This document shows, one piece after another, positions 25,654-36,700 of a stretch of 64,000 nucleotides of DNA (position 1 is the stretch's first letter; every line of letters begins with the position of its first letter). The stretch lies in contig NC_079970.1 of NCBI RefSeq assembly GCF_029852145.1, positions 310,001 to 374,000 on the forward strand, given 5' to 3'. The notes under the pieces were generated by a model. It worked only from the letters and a program-made list of their open reading frames with translations, had not been told where the DNA came from and ran no database searches. The DNA is from Microplitis mediator. Its lineage: Eukaryota; Arthropoda; Insecta; Hymenoptera; Braconidae. The position numbers and the translations under genes were made by a program.

Positions 25654-26843
25654 ATTATGTATAGAGGAAAAAGCTGGATAAAATGAGATACCCAAAATCT
25701 TTTGAAATAAAAACAAATCGGTAATTTTTAACTTTTATTCATTTGTAATTATGAAACTTGCATACTTTCGTTGAAAGCATGAAAAAAAAAATTTTAAATA
25801 CTTAATTTTCCTACTGGAAATAAAGAGTATATACATATCATTTATTAATTTATTTACTTACATATTTGTTTATATAATTCTGGAAAAATTAGTATGGTCT
25901 CGCGCATACAGGAAAACGCAAGCGAGAATAAATATTGAGGCATCTCCGTGTAAAAGCTACCAAGTCTTGCCTTGAAAAGTTTACATGCAAAGAATAATGA
26001 TAAACTTAAGATCACATGTATCAATAGTATAGATCGTATCAATTATAATATTAACCTTGAAAGTTGTTTATTCTTCATGCTTTGGATTTTACGTAATAGT
26101 ACATTTTTATTTAAATATTTTTTAGTAATATAAACTACTAATAGACTAAGACGTACATATATTTTTATGACTTATAAAAAATATACAGAAATAGAAATTA
26201 TTGGTACCGTCATCGATATTTACGACTCGACTTGGGTCAATAAACACGATTATAGTGATATATAAAATCTAAAATTAGTTTTAAGTAAAAAAACCCAAAA
26301 AAAAATAATTTGTTTACTTATAAAAATCGTTATCTACTTAAGTAAAATACAAAGTTATAATTGAAACTTAAATATCTATCCCAAGATAAATTTAAAATGT
26401 CGATTTTATCTTAATTGAACTATTCAAAATAATCGTTTTTAATTATTATAATTTATACGGCTGAATAAATTTACCATCGTGAGAATTTACTGTTGTATGC
26501 CTACAATTTAATTTGAAATAAAGTTGTCATTTTATATCGACAAATATTAAATTACACAAAAAGTAATCTTGTGTAAATTTAGCACAAATAAATTTTCTTA
26601 TTTAATTTGTTTAAATCCGTTGCGTCGATTTATTTTATTGACTTCACGTTTCGACCTCATGTTTTTTCAAACAGTCAATGAACTTCGACTTAATACTTTA
26701 AACTTTTATGATAAGAGGTACACGTTTACGTAGAATAATTGTTGTCGACGGCATCACAACCATAAAGTTCATATAAATATAATTTTAAAATTTTTATGAC
26801 ACCGGTTAAATGCCCGGTGTAGGTGGGGGGACAATAGATTCCG
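25654..26843. other. AT-rich spacer between the satellite and the SVWC cluster
   Basis: No gene was recognised. A word ggaaaaagctggataaaatg at 25664-25683, continuing to agatacc, is related in inverted sense to 31208-31240 on the far side of the SVWC cluster. The last ~80 bp include the SVWC gene 1 upstream region (caccggttaaatgcccggtg, an imperfect palindrome around 26800-26819). Confidence 0.45.
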
Positions 26844-26878
26844 TATAAATATCGATACTAGTTTCAAATTCAATCAGT
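26844..26878 (+). promoter_or_regulatory. Core promoter of SVWC gene 1
   Basis: TATAAATA at 26844-26851 and TCAGT initiator at 26874-26878, 30 bp apart. The predicted leader is about 55 nt. Confidence 0.75.
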
Positions 26879-26930
26879 AACCGAATTCGATTTAACTGGT
26901 TCTAATATTCTGTCTAAAAGTGTAATCAAA

Positions 26931-27414
26931 ATGAAAACTATCGCTATTATTTTAGTGAGCGCATTCGTGGCATGTTTATGCCCGGGTAACAGAGGTAAGT
27001 TGGTCATTTATAATAATAAAGGTTTAATTTATTCATTTATTTTGTTATTTTTATCGACTATTGGATGATTATTTTTATTAATTTGAAATTATTTATTTAT
27101 AAAGCTGACTGTGACGCGCTATGGGGTGCTCCAACTAACGCAACAGTTCCAAAAAATGCCAAAGTATATCTCGGTTGCGTCGCATATGAATGTATAGGAA
27201 ATAACACCTATAATGCTCTTGGGTGAGTAAATTTAAACATAATTTTAATATTATTTTTCATAAACTATTTTTCTGTTTGCAAATTAGATGCCCTACAATT
27301 CGTTGTCCCGATGGATTTGAACCACAGACAGTCCATTCCTCATTACCTTGGCCACACTGTTGCCCTTCATCAGCAGATTGCAACAACATTATAAATACTA
27401 CCGAAAAAAATTAA
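26931..27414 (+). CDS. Secreted single-domain VWC (Vago-like) protein, copy 1
   Basis: Three exons, 26931-26994, 27105-27222 and 27288-27414, give 102 aa. Intron 1 (phase 1) opens gtaagt; intron 2 (phase 2) opens gtgagt. Residues 1-22 are a signal peptide (MKTIAIILVSAFVACLCPGN). The mature part has eight cysteines at 24, 46, 51, 62, 67, 85, 86 and 92, spaced C-x21-C-x4-C-x10-GC-x4-C-x17-CC-x5-C. That is the single-domain von Willebrand factor C (SVWC) pattern, ending WPHCCP. SVWC proteins are secreted arthropod factors induced by infection, nutrition or stress; Drosophila Vago is the known antiviral example. Copy 1 is the divergent member: it lacks the DYDYSK motif of the other three, has a longer tail and carries three N-glycosylation sequons (NAT, NNT, NTT). 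A polyadenylation signal AATAAA lies near 27608. Function in this species is inferred only. Confidence 0.93.
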
Positions 27415-27819
27415 TATTTTCATTTAATTGATCTATTTCTGTCTCAAATAATTCAAAAGAATTATAATAAATTATTTATTTGTTTTTACTCAATTGTAAT
27501 ACTGTCTCAGGTCTCAATAATGTTGCAATTTCAACAACAATCAGACGTCAAAATTCGTAATTAAATTTAAAAATGCCAGTATTGTAAAAACGACTTTCGA
27601 TTATTTGAATAAATATAATTATTATTCATTTTTCGTGTATATTTTTTTTATCTTCATATATTTAAATGCCTGGAGCTTTAAAACTTATCATCCATTATGA
27701 TGAGAGATAACAAAAAAAGTCTGGTATCAGTAAATCAATATGTTCACTTTACAAATAAACAATAATAACTTTTTTTTCTTTACTGATATTACAACAGACT
27801 TCTGTATTAACAAAATGTA

Positions 27820-27855
27820 TATAAATATCCAGGTGCAGAAAATAATTTCGTCACT
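27820..27855 (+). promoter_or_regulatory. Core promoter of SVWC gene 2
   Basis: TATAAATA at 27820-27827 and a TCACT initiator at 27851-27855, 31 bp apart. The predicted leader is only about 30 nt. Confidence 0.65.
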
Positions 27856-27881
27856 TAATTTTTAATAGCGATAAATTTTTA

Positions 27882-28338
27882 ATGATGTCTTTTTATATGT
27901 TTTGTGTCTGTGTAATAGTAGGCGGTTTATATCAAGAAACTAATGGTGAGTAAAGGTTGCTTGCGGCACAAAATGAGATAGATGTGGTTATAATGGTGAG
28001 TAGTGTAAAGTAATTATTCATCAATTAGTATTATTATTATTTTTATATTACTTATAAAGCAAGCTGCCGATCATTATCTGGAAAAGAAAAAAATGTAGCA
28101 ACTGGTACTGTACTTGAGTACAGATGTGCTCAATATACTTGTCAACCTGACGGTTCATATACTTCTACTGGGTACGAAATCTTTAAAATTTCTGTTATTC
28201 ATTTTTAACCAAATGTATTCATTTAATTTTTTTTCCTGTAGGTGCGCAGTGTATACTTGTAAAAATCAAACCGATACCCAAGATTATGATTATTCAAAAT
28301 CTTATCCTTATTGCTGCCCTAAGCCAATCTGTGGATAA
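27882..28338 (+). CDS. Secreted single-domain VWC (Vago-like) protein, copy 2
   Basis: Exons 27882-27945, 28060-28171 and 28242-28338 encode 90 aa. Two adjacent ATGs (27882, 27885) could start it; the first is used here. The signal peptide, about residues 1-22 (MMSFYMFCVCVIVGGLYQ), differs most among the four. Cysteines at 24, 44, 49, 60, 65, 83, 84 and 89 follow C-x19-C-x4-C-x10-GC-x4-C-x17-CC-x4-C. The exon 3 motif DYDYSKSYPYCCP is shared with copies 3 and 4. One sequon (NQT) is present. Intron phases (1, 2) match its neighbours, so it arose by tandem duplication. Intron 1 contains a 38-bp insertion flanked by 12-bp repeats that include the splice donor; reading past the first donor meets a stop at once (GGT GAG TAA), so the first donor must be used. 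The short signal peptide and weaker initiator leave a little doubt about full activity. Confidence 0.9.
27941..28002 (+). repeat. Short insertion with duplicated splice donor in SVWC gene 2 intron 1
   Basis: The word taatggtgagta occurs at 27941-27952 and again at 27991-28002, flanking 38 bp (aggttgcttgcggcacaaaa and onward). The insert plus its right copy match 33736-33783 almost base for base. Confidence 0.85.
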
Positions 28339-29040
28339 AATAAAACCCAAAATAAAATTATTTTATTACTAATTTAATACTCAATTGTGAAAAAAAAAAA
28401 ATTATGTAATGATTTATTACCAAAATATTTGAATAAATGGTAAATTTTTATCCCAACAATTTAAATAACTATTAATATCTATATTTTTATTGCCAAATAA
28501 TTCCGACTAAATAAAAAATCGTGACATCGATTTTAAGCCGTCAGTAAATTTGGTGCCCATATTTAATTAAAATTAGGTTGTTATTATTAATGATAATAAT
28601 TTGGCAATATTTTAAACAAAAAGGTTTTTTTTATTTTTTTTACCGCTACAAAAATAAAAAAATTCAAATTTTTTACTGTAGGATGTCAGAAGTAATTTAA
28701 TATTTAAATTACGGTGAACATCTAAATAATTAACGATGAGTAATTATTTTGATTAGTCTCTTAATATTTCTCGTGTCAATATTGGCTAACAAAACTTTGT
28801 TAATTAATTTATTTTTACAACCGAAAAAACATATAATTTATTATATGACACACTATCAAGTTAGTAATTAAATCCCGTGGACTTGAAATTTATATTTAAT
28901 AGTTTCACGATAAGATATAGACCGAGCAGGTCGGGTTGACACTGAGAGTAGATTGTTTGCATGGAGCTATTTGCTTAAATATTCAGTATGATGAAACCAG
29001 TAAGAGTGGGTATAGGTACAGGTATAGGAAATACGCTGGC

Positions 29041-29075
29041 TATAAATATCTGGACACAGGTAAGAAAGAATCAGT
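29041..29075 (+). promoter_or_regulatory. Core promoter of SVWC gene 3
   Basis: TATAAATA at 29041-29048 and TCAGT at 29071-29075, 30 bp apart. A GATA-type word (cgataag) lies about 130 bp upstream of the TATA box. Leader of about 56 nt. Confidence 0.75.
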
Positions 29076-29128
29076 ATCCGAAATAATTTCAAGTACCTCT
29101 CAGGCCCTTGAGTTTTTGAAGATTTAAA

Positions 29129-29581
29129 ATGAAAACTACTGGTATTTTATTTGTGTTTGTTGTGGCATGCTTGTGGATTGAAGCTCATGGTAAGTATTTG
29201 CAAAATTAATTTATCATTATTAGGTTTTTTTTATTTCGTTATTTCAAATTTTATTTTATTTATTTAAGCCGATTGTCCGCCTTTCGAAAATGCTTCGAGT
29301 GAAACGAAAGTAGCAACTGGTTCAAAAGTTGTTGTCAAGTGCACTGAATATACATGCCAAGAAGACGGTGGATGGACTTCTGTTGGGTAAATTTGTTTAT
29401 TAATCCTCAAATTAATATTAACTATTTTTATTTTTAGTCATAATTGTCATTGAAAATATACATTTTCTTTACTTTTTGTACCAGATGCCCGGAATTTCGA
29501 TGCAAAAATCCTCAAGCTGGTTCTCGGGATTATGATTATTCAAAACCTTATCCTGATTGCTGTCCAAAATCAGTTTGTTAA
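29129..29581 (+). CDS. Secreted single-domain VWC (Vago-like) protein, copy 3
   Basis: Exons 29129-29189, 29269-29386 and 29485-29581 encode 91 aa. The signal peptide spans residues 1-21 (MKTTGILFVFVVACLWIEAH), followed by DC. Cysteines at 23, 45, 50, 61, 66, 85, 86 and 91 follow C-x21-C-x4-C-x10-GC-x4-C-x18-CC-x4-C, and the protein ends at the last cysteine. It shares EYTCQEDG-WTS and DYDYSKPYPDCCP with copy 4, making these two the closest pair. One sequon (NAS, residue 28). The intron positions equal those of the other copies. The family role, a secreted stress or immune factor, is known for SVWC proteins generally and inferred here. A polyadenylation signal AATAAA follows near 29715. Confidence 0.94.
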
Positions 29582-29795
29582 GAAATACACTTGTAATGAT
29601 TATTAAAAATTTGAGTGAAACTTTTTTTTTATAACGATTTAATAATTAATAATTAGTGTCTTTAAATATTTCAACGATCAAATGTAAAGTTTTATACATA
29701 AACGTAAAACGTAAAAATAAAAAAGAGTATCTAAATTTTGTTTTTTATTTCAAACTGGAAATAATTTTTTTTTAAAAACCAAATTTCGCCTAATA

Positions 29796-29832
29796 ATGAA
29801 ATTCTTTTTCTTGCTTGCAATTGAATTTTTGG
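29796..29832 (+). pseudogene. Possible orphan signal-peptide exon of a lost SVWC copy
   Basis: ATG at 29796 opens MKFFFLLAIEFL followed by a donor ggtaagc, leaving the exon in phase 1 like exon 1 of all four SVWC genes. It is shorter than theirs (37 nt against 61-64). No TATAAATA box precedes it and no exon 2 or 3 match was found before copy 4. It may be the relic of a fifth copy or a chance hydrophobic run. Confidence 0.3.
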
Positions 29833-30177
29833 GTAAGCTTCGTATTATGCAAGTCTCTCTTTTAAAGAATATGCTGATATAATTTACGTAATAAAATTAT
29901 AGTTATTTGTCTGTACATTTGTTTATTTTTTTTTTGTCGGCTTAAATATTACTTAGTGAGTCACATGACTGAACTTAATATTCTTAAGGAAGTCATTTAA
30001 TGTTAGAAACTTTAAGATTACTTCTTTTTACTGGTTTTATTTTTACAATGTATGTTAATAAGTTTTTAACACTGATAGAGTATACTTGCGTATAGAATTA
30101 ATTACAATGGCTAGAAGACTAGAATTAAGATTAAATTTATTATGATGACATCAACGATGAATAAATTATTTATACTA

Positions 30178-30213
30178 TATAAATACCTCAACACTCGCTA
30201 AAAATTGATCAGT
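30178..30213 (+). promoter_or_regulatory. Core promoter of SVWC gene 4
   Basis: TATAAATA at 30178-30185 and TCAGT at 30209-30213, 31 bp apart. Leader of about 76 nt with a purine-rich tract before the ATG. Confidence 0.75.
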
Positions 30214-30286
30214 CTCACTATCGAGTCAGTTGGGAATTATACTCTACTGTAAAATATATATAAAAAAAAAAGAAGAAATAATAAAA

Positions 30287-30784
30287 ATGAAATCCTTTGT
30301 TATTTTCTTTGTATGCGCATTCGTGGTCTGTTTGTGGGCCGAAGCTCACGGTAAGTATTCTATTCATAATTTCGTTACGATTTTTCTTTTTTTAAATTTT
30401 ATTTATTATGTGGTTTTTAACAAAATATTTATGCTATCAGCTGACTGCGGTGGTATGAGTGGTGAAGACAAAGCTTACAAGACCGGCGACAAGAAGATTG
30501 ATAGATGTGCCGAATTTACATGTCAGGAAGACGGTTCATGGACTTCATCAGGGTAAATATTATTATTATTAGAATCTATGTGAATAATTTTTGGTAAAAA
30601 TAACCCTGCAATTTCGAGTAATCTGAGAATTCTGAGTAATTTAGAGGAATGTTTACTAAAAAAATTTATTTACAGATGTGGTGTATGGGATTGTAGAGAT
30701 CGAATCGGTTACCAAGATTACGACTACTCAAAACCATACCCTGAATGTTGTCCAAGACCAATTTGCGCATCAGACAAAAATTAA
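30287..30784 (+). CDS. Secreted single-domain VWC (Vago-like) protein, copy 4
   Basis: Exons 30287-30350, 30441-30552 and 30676-30784 encode 94 aa. The signal peptide covers residues 1-22 (MKSFVIFFVCAFVVCLWAEA), then DCGG. Cysteines at 24, 44, 49, 60, 65, 83, 84 and 89 follow C-x19-C-x4-C-x10-GC-x4-C-x17-CC-x4-C. The DYDYSKPYPECCP block is nearly identical to copy 3. It is the most charged member (GEDKAYKTGDKK) and has no N-glycosylation sequon. An ATG at 30230 lies in the same frame but is separated by a TAA-free purine run in the leader; the one at 30287 is chosen because it starts the signal peptide in line with the paralogues. An AATAAA signal lies near 30893. Confidence 0.94.
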
Positions 30785-31207
30785 AAAACATTTTTTCTTA
30801 CATTGGCTACCAGATTTATGATTTTATTACGCTAAGATTAAGTATCTTACTAACAAAATTTGTTTCGATTTAATAACCTTGAATTTTATTTTCAATAAAA
30901 CCTGTTTTAAAATTGAAATCTGTTTACTTGTATTAGAAATAACCTTGAATTTTTTTAAAATGATGATTTTTATGATTAATACTTAAGAAGTTTTTTTCAA
31001 GCCATTGCGCCACATTAAGAATATATAAATACATTCGAAATGTTTATATGATACTATACATATGAATCGAGTCAAGACATTGTTCCTGAATGCTTGAAAA
31101 TAAACATGTGAGGTGATAAATTTTCAAAAAATTAAGATTTTAAATTATTTTCATGAATAAAAATTTTTTTTCCTGGATAAAGTATAAAGCGATTTTGTAA
31201 AATTTGT

Positions 31208-31240
31208 GAGGTATCTCATTGTACTCCAGTTTTTCCTATC
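31208..31240 (-). repeat. Inverted match to 25661-25693, flanking the SVWC cluster
   Basis: On the minus strand it reads aggaaaaactgga, gt, acaatgagatacctc, against gaggaaaaagctgga, taaaatgagataccc at 25661 onward. They lie outside the cluster in opposite orientation. Confidence 0.5.
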
Positions 31241-31996
31241 TAATCAAAAAATATTTAATTAGAGTAGACGTTACTCAGAGATCCGTAAATCGTTTTGAAA
31301 TAGCCCAATGTCATGACAATAAATCGCTGATCGATTTGAGCTTATCCTCGTCTGGAGTCTCGTCTTAATCTTGATCTTTTCATAACCTTTTTCCGCAGTT
31401 CTATTTCTTTACTAGAATAATTGGTCGTGTGGTCTTTAGATGAAATAAATCACAAGTCGGACTCGTAAAACTATCGAACCGAAATCAAATCGTAGAAAAA
31501 TAAAGATAAAGTTAAATTTTTATCTCATCAGAATTTAAATCTGTCTCATGTCTTATGATATATGTACATGACATATATAACGTAAATTACTGCCAGATTT
31601 TTATCATCAACGTACGCAATTTCGAAGCATCATGGTTTTTTTTTTTAAGATAATTTTTCATTGTGGCAGAGCAATCAAACGAGTGACATAAAGTATCCCT
31701 ATTCACATTATGGAAATTCAGTGCTTCGTTCGAAATGAGTTTGTCCATGTGTTGAAATGAGAACAATTTCATATGGATGAGTAGAGTAGAGGGTGTAGAG
31801 AGTTTCAAGTGCTTTTGCGGTATCACAATGAGCGGTTATGAAATAAAAACTTAACTACTTTTTTTTTTTTTCTATTTAAAAAGTATTATTTTGATCCATA
31901 CTTGATAAATTATTGGATTTATTCAAATACATTATACTTTTTTTTTCAATATTTTAATACTCAGATGCTAAATTCAAAATTAATAATTTAAAATAA

Positions 31997-32029
31997 AACG
32001 TTATATATATATAACGTTATATATATATA
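31997..32029. repeat. AT-rich palindrome with tandem half
   Basis: A perfect 22-bp palindrome at 31997-32018, centred on a TA run between AACGTT ends. It is part of two tandem 16-bp units starting ACGTTATA. Confidence 0.85.
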
Positions 32030-32141
32030 AATAAAATTATTTATAATTTTTATTTACCTCCAAAAGAACTCATTAATTAAATTCACACTCACATTTTATT
32101 ATATTTACAATTTCAACGGATACCGGTGATTAAAACTCATC

Positions 32142-32161
32142 ATATATATATATATATATAT
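32142..32161. repeat. (AT)10 microsatellite
   Basis: Ten uninterrupted AT units, read directly. Confidence 0.9.
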
Positions 32162-33735
32162 GATTTTATTATATGTAATTTATAGAATTGTTTATTATGT
32201 ATTTTATTTTTTTTTACAAATTCACTTAATTAAAAATATTTTACGTAAATTTTAAATAGAATAAAATATTTTCCGAAAATTAATAAAATATGTCTATAAT
32301 AAATTTTTAATTACATATTGATAATATTAAATATGGGAGTTGTAAATATATATGTACATGCACACTAAAATAATACGTAATACAATTATACATCACTGAC
32401 GTTGAGTTTCCGTTATTAATAAACATTCTCCGTCAAATATATAGCAACTCCACATGCAATTTATAGGCAATATCCTGCCCTGTTATACGTTAAGAGAGTA
32501 GTAGTTATGTAAAACTGTATTTTAACGATTAATCTTTTTGAGTGTAAATAAAAAAAGAAAAAAGAAATATTCATGAGTAAATATACGCACTCATATTTAT
32601 AAATAAATATTTAAATATTTATAATTAAATTTAAAAATTAAAGCAACGATTTACATAAAAGTTAATTAAATAAAACAGAGTAAAAAGTTGGTTTAATTTT
32701 ATATGCAGCAGTAAAAATATAGTGTGTGATATAAAAATAAAAGTGCGTTAAAAAATATATATTGTAAGTTATAGTGCGCGGGAAAATGTCTGCAGTAACT
32801 TTAAACAACGCTTATCTGCTGGATGAGTATTCTCGACAGAGAAAGGTGTAACGGAGGGTAAATGGCCTCTGAGCGAAGCCTGTTTTAAGAGGGTGCGTCG
32901 AGAGCGTCGAGAGTGAGAGTTTTGGGGTTAAAAAGAGTATGAGGAAGTGGATGAGGCTGGGGTTAAGGGTGAGGATAGAGGCAGAGGTAGAAGCATAGGT
33001 AGACGTAGAGGAAACTCGTGGTCGGAACAGGCATTCAGGCGGGGGTGTACCAGCCCTCATAAATAAGGGATAGAGGTTCTGCTACCCTCAGGCCCAAATA
33101 GTACTGCAGTATTCCTACAACTACAACATTCACTGTACACTGCGTATTACGAACATGCGGTGGCAGAAACCAGGATATAAATACGTCGGTGCGTAGGACA
33201 TTTAGTTTCGGGAGCGAGGGCTGCTGGATGTAATATGGAACCTGTCCGGCTTTACACGAGCCCAAATATATTAACAGGCGAGCATGCAGAGGAAGGATAT
33301 CGATTGAGTCCGTCTAACATCTAATTAAACATCGCTCGTAAATTAATGCCCCTGATTCTGCTACCCCATAGACTCATTTTTTTCTATAGCCTCTTAATGG
33401 CAGTTTCGGGATGTTCAGGATCATCATTACTCCGTTAACTAACTGGACGTTGGCGTAAAAACGTTGGGTATCTACTGTAGTGCAGAATCGATGTAATATT
33501 GTCTAGCTCGATCACTGAAACTCTTGTGAATTTTCGATGCTCAAATGCTTATGAGAATAATCCAACAGAGCTTGTAGTCTGCTGCAAAACGATATCTTAT
33601 AGAATATTGATGTATATGAATGTGATTATTGTGAGAGATGTTACTATATTCCCTCTATCTCTTTCATGGAAATCTTCTCGTTACGAGCTGATGTGGTGTA
33701 CTCTTGTCTCTACTAATATCAAACAGAGTTCATAG

Positions 33736-33783
33736 AGGTTGCTTGCGGCACAAAATGAGATAGATGTGGTTGTAATGTTGAGA
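33736..33783 (+). repeat. Second copy of the SVWC gene 2 intron insertion
   Basis: It matches 27954-28000 almost fully (aggttgcttgcggcacaaaa, tgagatagatgtggtt, then taatg-tgag). Only isolated bases differ. Confidence 0.85.
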
Positions 33784-36700
33784 GAGTATAGCATACAGTC
33801 TAGAGTGCGTGACCATCAGAGGAGTATACAAAGTACATAGTCCAGAGCCAGAATACTATTGTATATATATATGTGCTATGCACGTCAAGATACACGACCC
33901 AAGAAAATCTCCTGAGGGCATGCAGTCAATGTAAGAGGAGATAATCCACAAGTCGTGCACTGCGTCAGACGAGAATACCTGTGACAAATTAAATTTATAT
34001 CTGATTAAAACAACTAACGATTTATATTTACTTATTTATTTATATTAATGTTCTAATGATTTTTACAATTTTAATTAAATGAGAGTTGAGGAAAAAAATA
34101 AAAAAAACTGTCTATATTATTTATTGGCTAGATTATTTATAATTCTCGCAATAGTTTGCTGGTTGAGTGCCGTATCACGGAACTTTGTCTTGCACTACTT
34201 CTTGACGTGGGGCTAGAGATAAATAACGTGAGATAAGAATAAAAGAAAATGTCTAAAGCTGACAGAGTAGAGGCGCCTCACTTTAAGCGAACAAGATTCT
34301 CTTCTGGGTATATTACTCTTTGGTCTTGAGACTACGGTTATCTGAAAAACGTCATCGCAAATTGTTCATCTTGTTGTCTGATTTTGGCAACCAAATGATA
34401 TTTGTTTTCTTTTATTTAACTCTATTTACTTTTTCCCATAAGGTTTTATGTGTATTTAGTTTTTTTTATCGCTTCTTTATACGGCTCGAGTGTGGTTGTG
34501 AATAGAAATAAAACTAAAGTATGCAGGCATAATAGGTGATATGAACAAAACATTTATTAGCGTACAAGCAAACAACCGCCTACTCCAAATAAAATGGTAT
34601 TATTTCTGTTAGTCGGCGCCAACCCCTGATATCTCACATTAGCCCGATGTACTTTTCTGATATTGTATTATTTTATTTTATTGCCCTTAAGTTAACATAA
34701 TATTGCTTTCAGCGACTCGTTTAATTTTATTTTCAAAATATTTGTCTCTACAATTTATCAAGTTATTTTTACAATTTTATTTAACTATTTAATTTTTTAT
34801 TCAAAAAATTTAAATTTGTTAGTCGACATAAAATACAAATTAAATGACACGCGTGATTTAAAAATGTGAAACCAATAAGTGTCCTGAGTAATACAAATTG
34901 TTACGACTTGAGAGTATATATGTGTACAGCAAGTGTGATGTCAATGAGCAATCGATCGATATTCAATTTAAAAGCAACACGATAACTATGTTGGTATTGA
35001 AGGACATCAACAAGATGCAATCTCTCGTTTATCGTACAGATAATTTCTACCGTCAATTTCACGCTTATCGTGAGAGATTCTTTTAAACAAATTACGACTT
35101 TTTTTGTGTATTGTATATATAGAAATACTTTTATTGGCGCGTATAATAAAATTATATTGCTATCAAGTTGTTATCTGAGATTGTTGTGACCCACGCACTT
35201 GAAACTACAGTATAGCTCTAATGCATACAATTTGTAAGTAAAAATGAAAACAGTTAAATAGAAAAAAGCCTTTATAAATTTAATATTTCAGGACTAATTG
35301 AGTCGACGCAGCACTAAATTTACTTGACAAAGCAAAATTAATGAATCATGAGAACAATAAGCTCGGTGAAAAATATTATATTAAAATGATAAATGAATAC
35401 GAGAAAAAATTTCATATTCTTCTTATATATACGCTGAATAAATGAAATTAAAAAAAAATATCTTTCTTAATGTCACCGAGGCAAAACTCGTAATATTCTT
35501 TATTCTTTGACACACTTTTTAATACAATGCCCGGGAAAGTAATTTTAACTGGTGCATGAACAATACAAAAAACTTGTATAATTAAATGCACAAATTATAC
35601 TATATTTCTTTTTTTCTTTTTACTTTACATGGTTTGTAATTATTATTATAATTATTTTTTTTTATTTATGAAAGTAATAAACTTTGTACTCGTCCATGTG
35701 TAAAACAAAAATATCGCTTGTTCGCCGGTTGTGCGGAGTTGATTTTAATTTAATTTTAATTTAACGCGAGTAAAAAACCATTGCTGGTTGACAAAAGTTG
35801 TCATATATGTGTATATTCATATGTGAACTGGACGTAACAGAGGGCAAACAGAATAGTAGTAGTATAGAATCAGGGAGAAATAAAATACTTATATATTTTA
35901 TGAGTTGGTAGTTGCCGCGTTGCCGGTATTCGTTGGCATGGTTGGGTGTATCGAACCAGAAGTCTGTAATTTAAGGACAGTTATCCTGATCCTTTGGCTC
36001 TTGGTTCACCCACGCAAATTCTCAGGCATGTATACACAACTCACTATACTCTTTCTCATATGTCCAACTGGCGATGACGCCTACCTTTGCATTACGCTAC
36101 TTAACTTCATGGCACTCACTCTCATCTACTTAAACTCGTGTGTACTAGAATTATTGTATTTATTCATTATTATGTAGTAGACTACGTACAGTGAACATAA
36201 TATTAAACAGAGTAGAGTCAACACACATTCATTTATTCAAAACGTCTTATGACGCGCGCTTTACTTGGATCTTCACTACGTGATTACGTATAGTTGGTAA
36301 TATATCCTGTCTGCACTCTCGATTCACCGAACACCATTCCTTGCTAGACATGGCTTATTTTTTTTCTCCATTCTTGATTTTATGCCCCTTGCGGGCTCAA
36401 TAATTTTCAGTCTCCACCTTCGTGTCACCTTGAGAATACCGGGCATCACACAGTGGTTAATTTAATAGCGAATTACTGTTTTAGCTGCAGGTTAAAACTT
36501 TATCATGCAAACCGTCTGTGGGTGGAGAGATATTGCTTTACTCAAGATACCCGTATGTAACCAAGAACTTGTTTTTAAATCATGTTAATACGAGCTTCAT
36601 AATATTTTCGATCATCTTTTCTGTAAATGACAGCCAATGAGTTAAGCCCCGTGTCGAATAGAATTTTTATCGACAAATTAATCATTCTTTATATAGTACT

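Noticed and set aside
28936..29127. 63-codon open frame ahead of SVWC gene 3
   Set aside because: It runs through the TATAAATA box and leader of gene 3, so it is promoter and 5' leader DNA.
26844..30784. Viral origin (integrated polydnavirus segment) for the SVWC cluster
   Set aside because: No viral structural or replication gene and no recognised segment-end motif was seen; introns and TATA promoters fit ordinary insect genes.
35905..36177. 90-codon hydrophobic open frame
   Set aside because: Its start is TTG, not ATG, and no splice, promoter or family support was seen.
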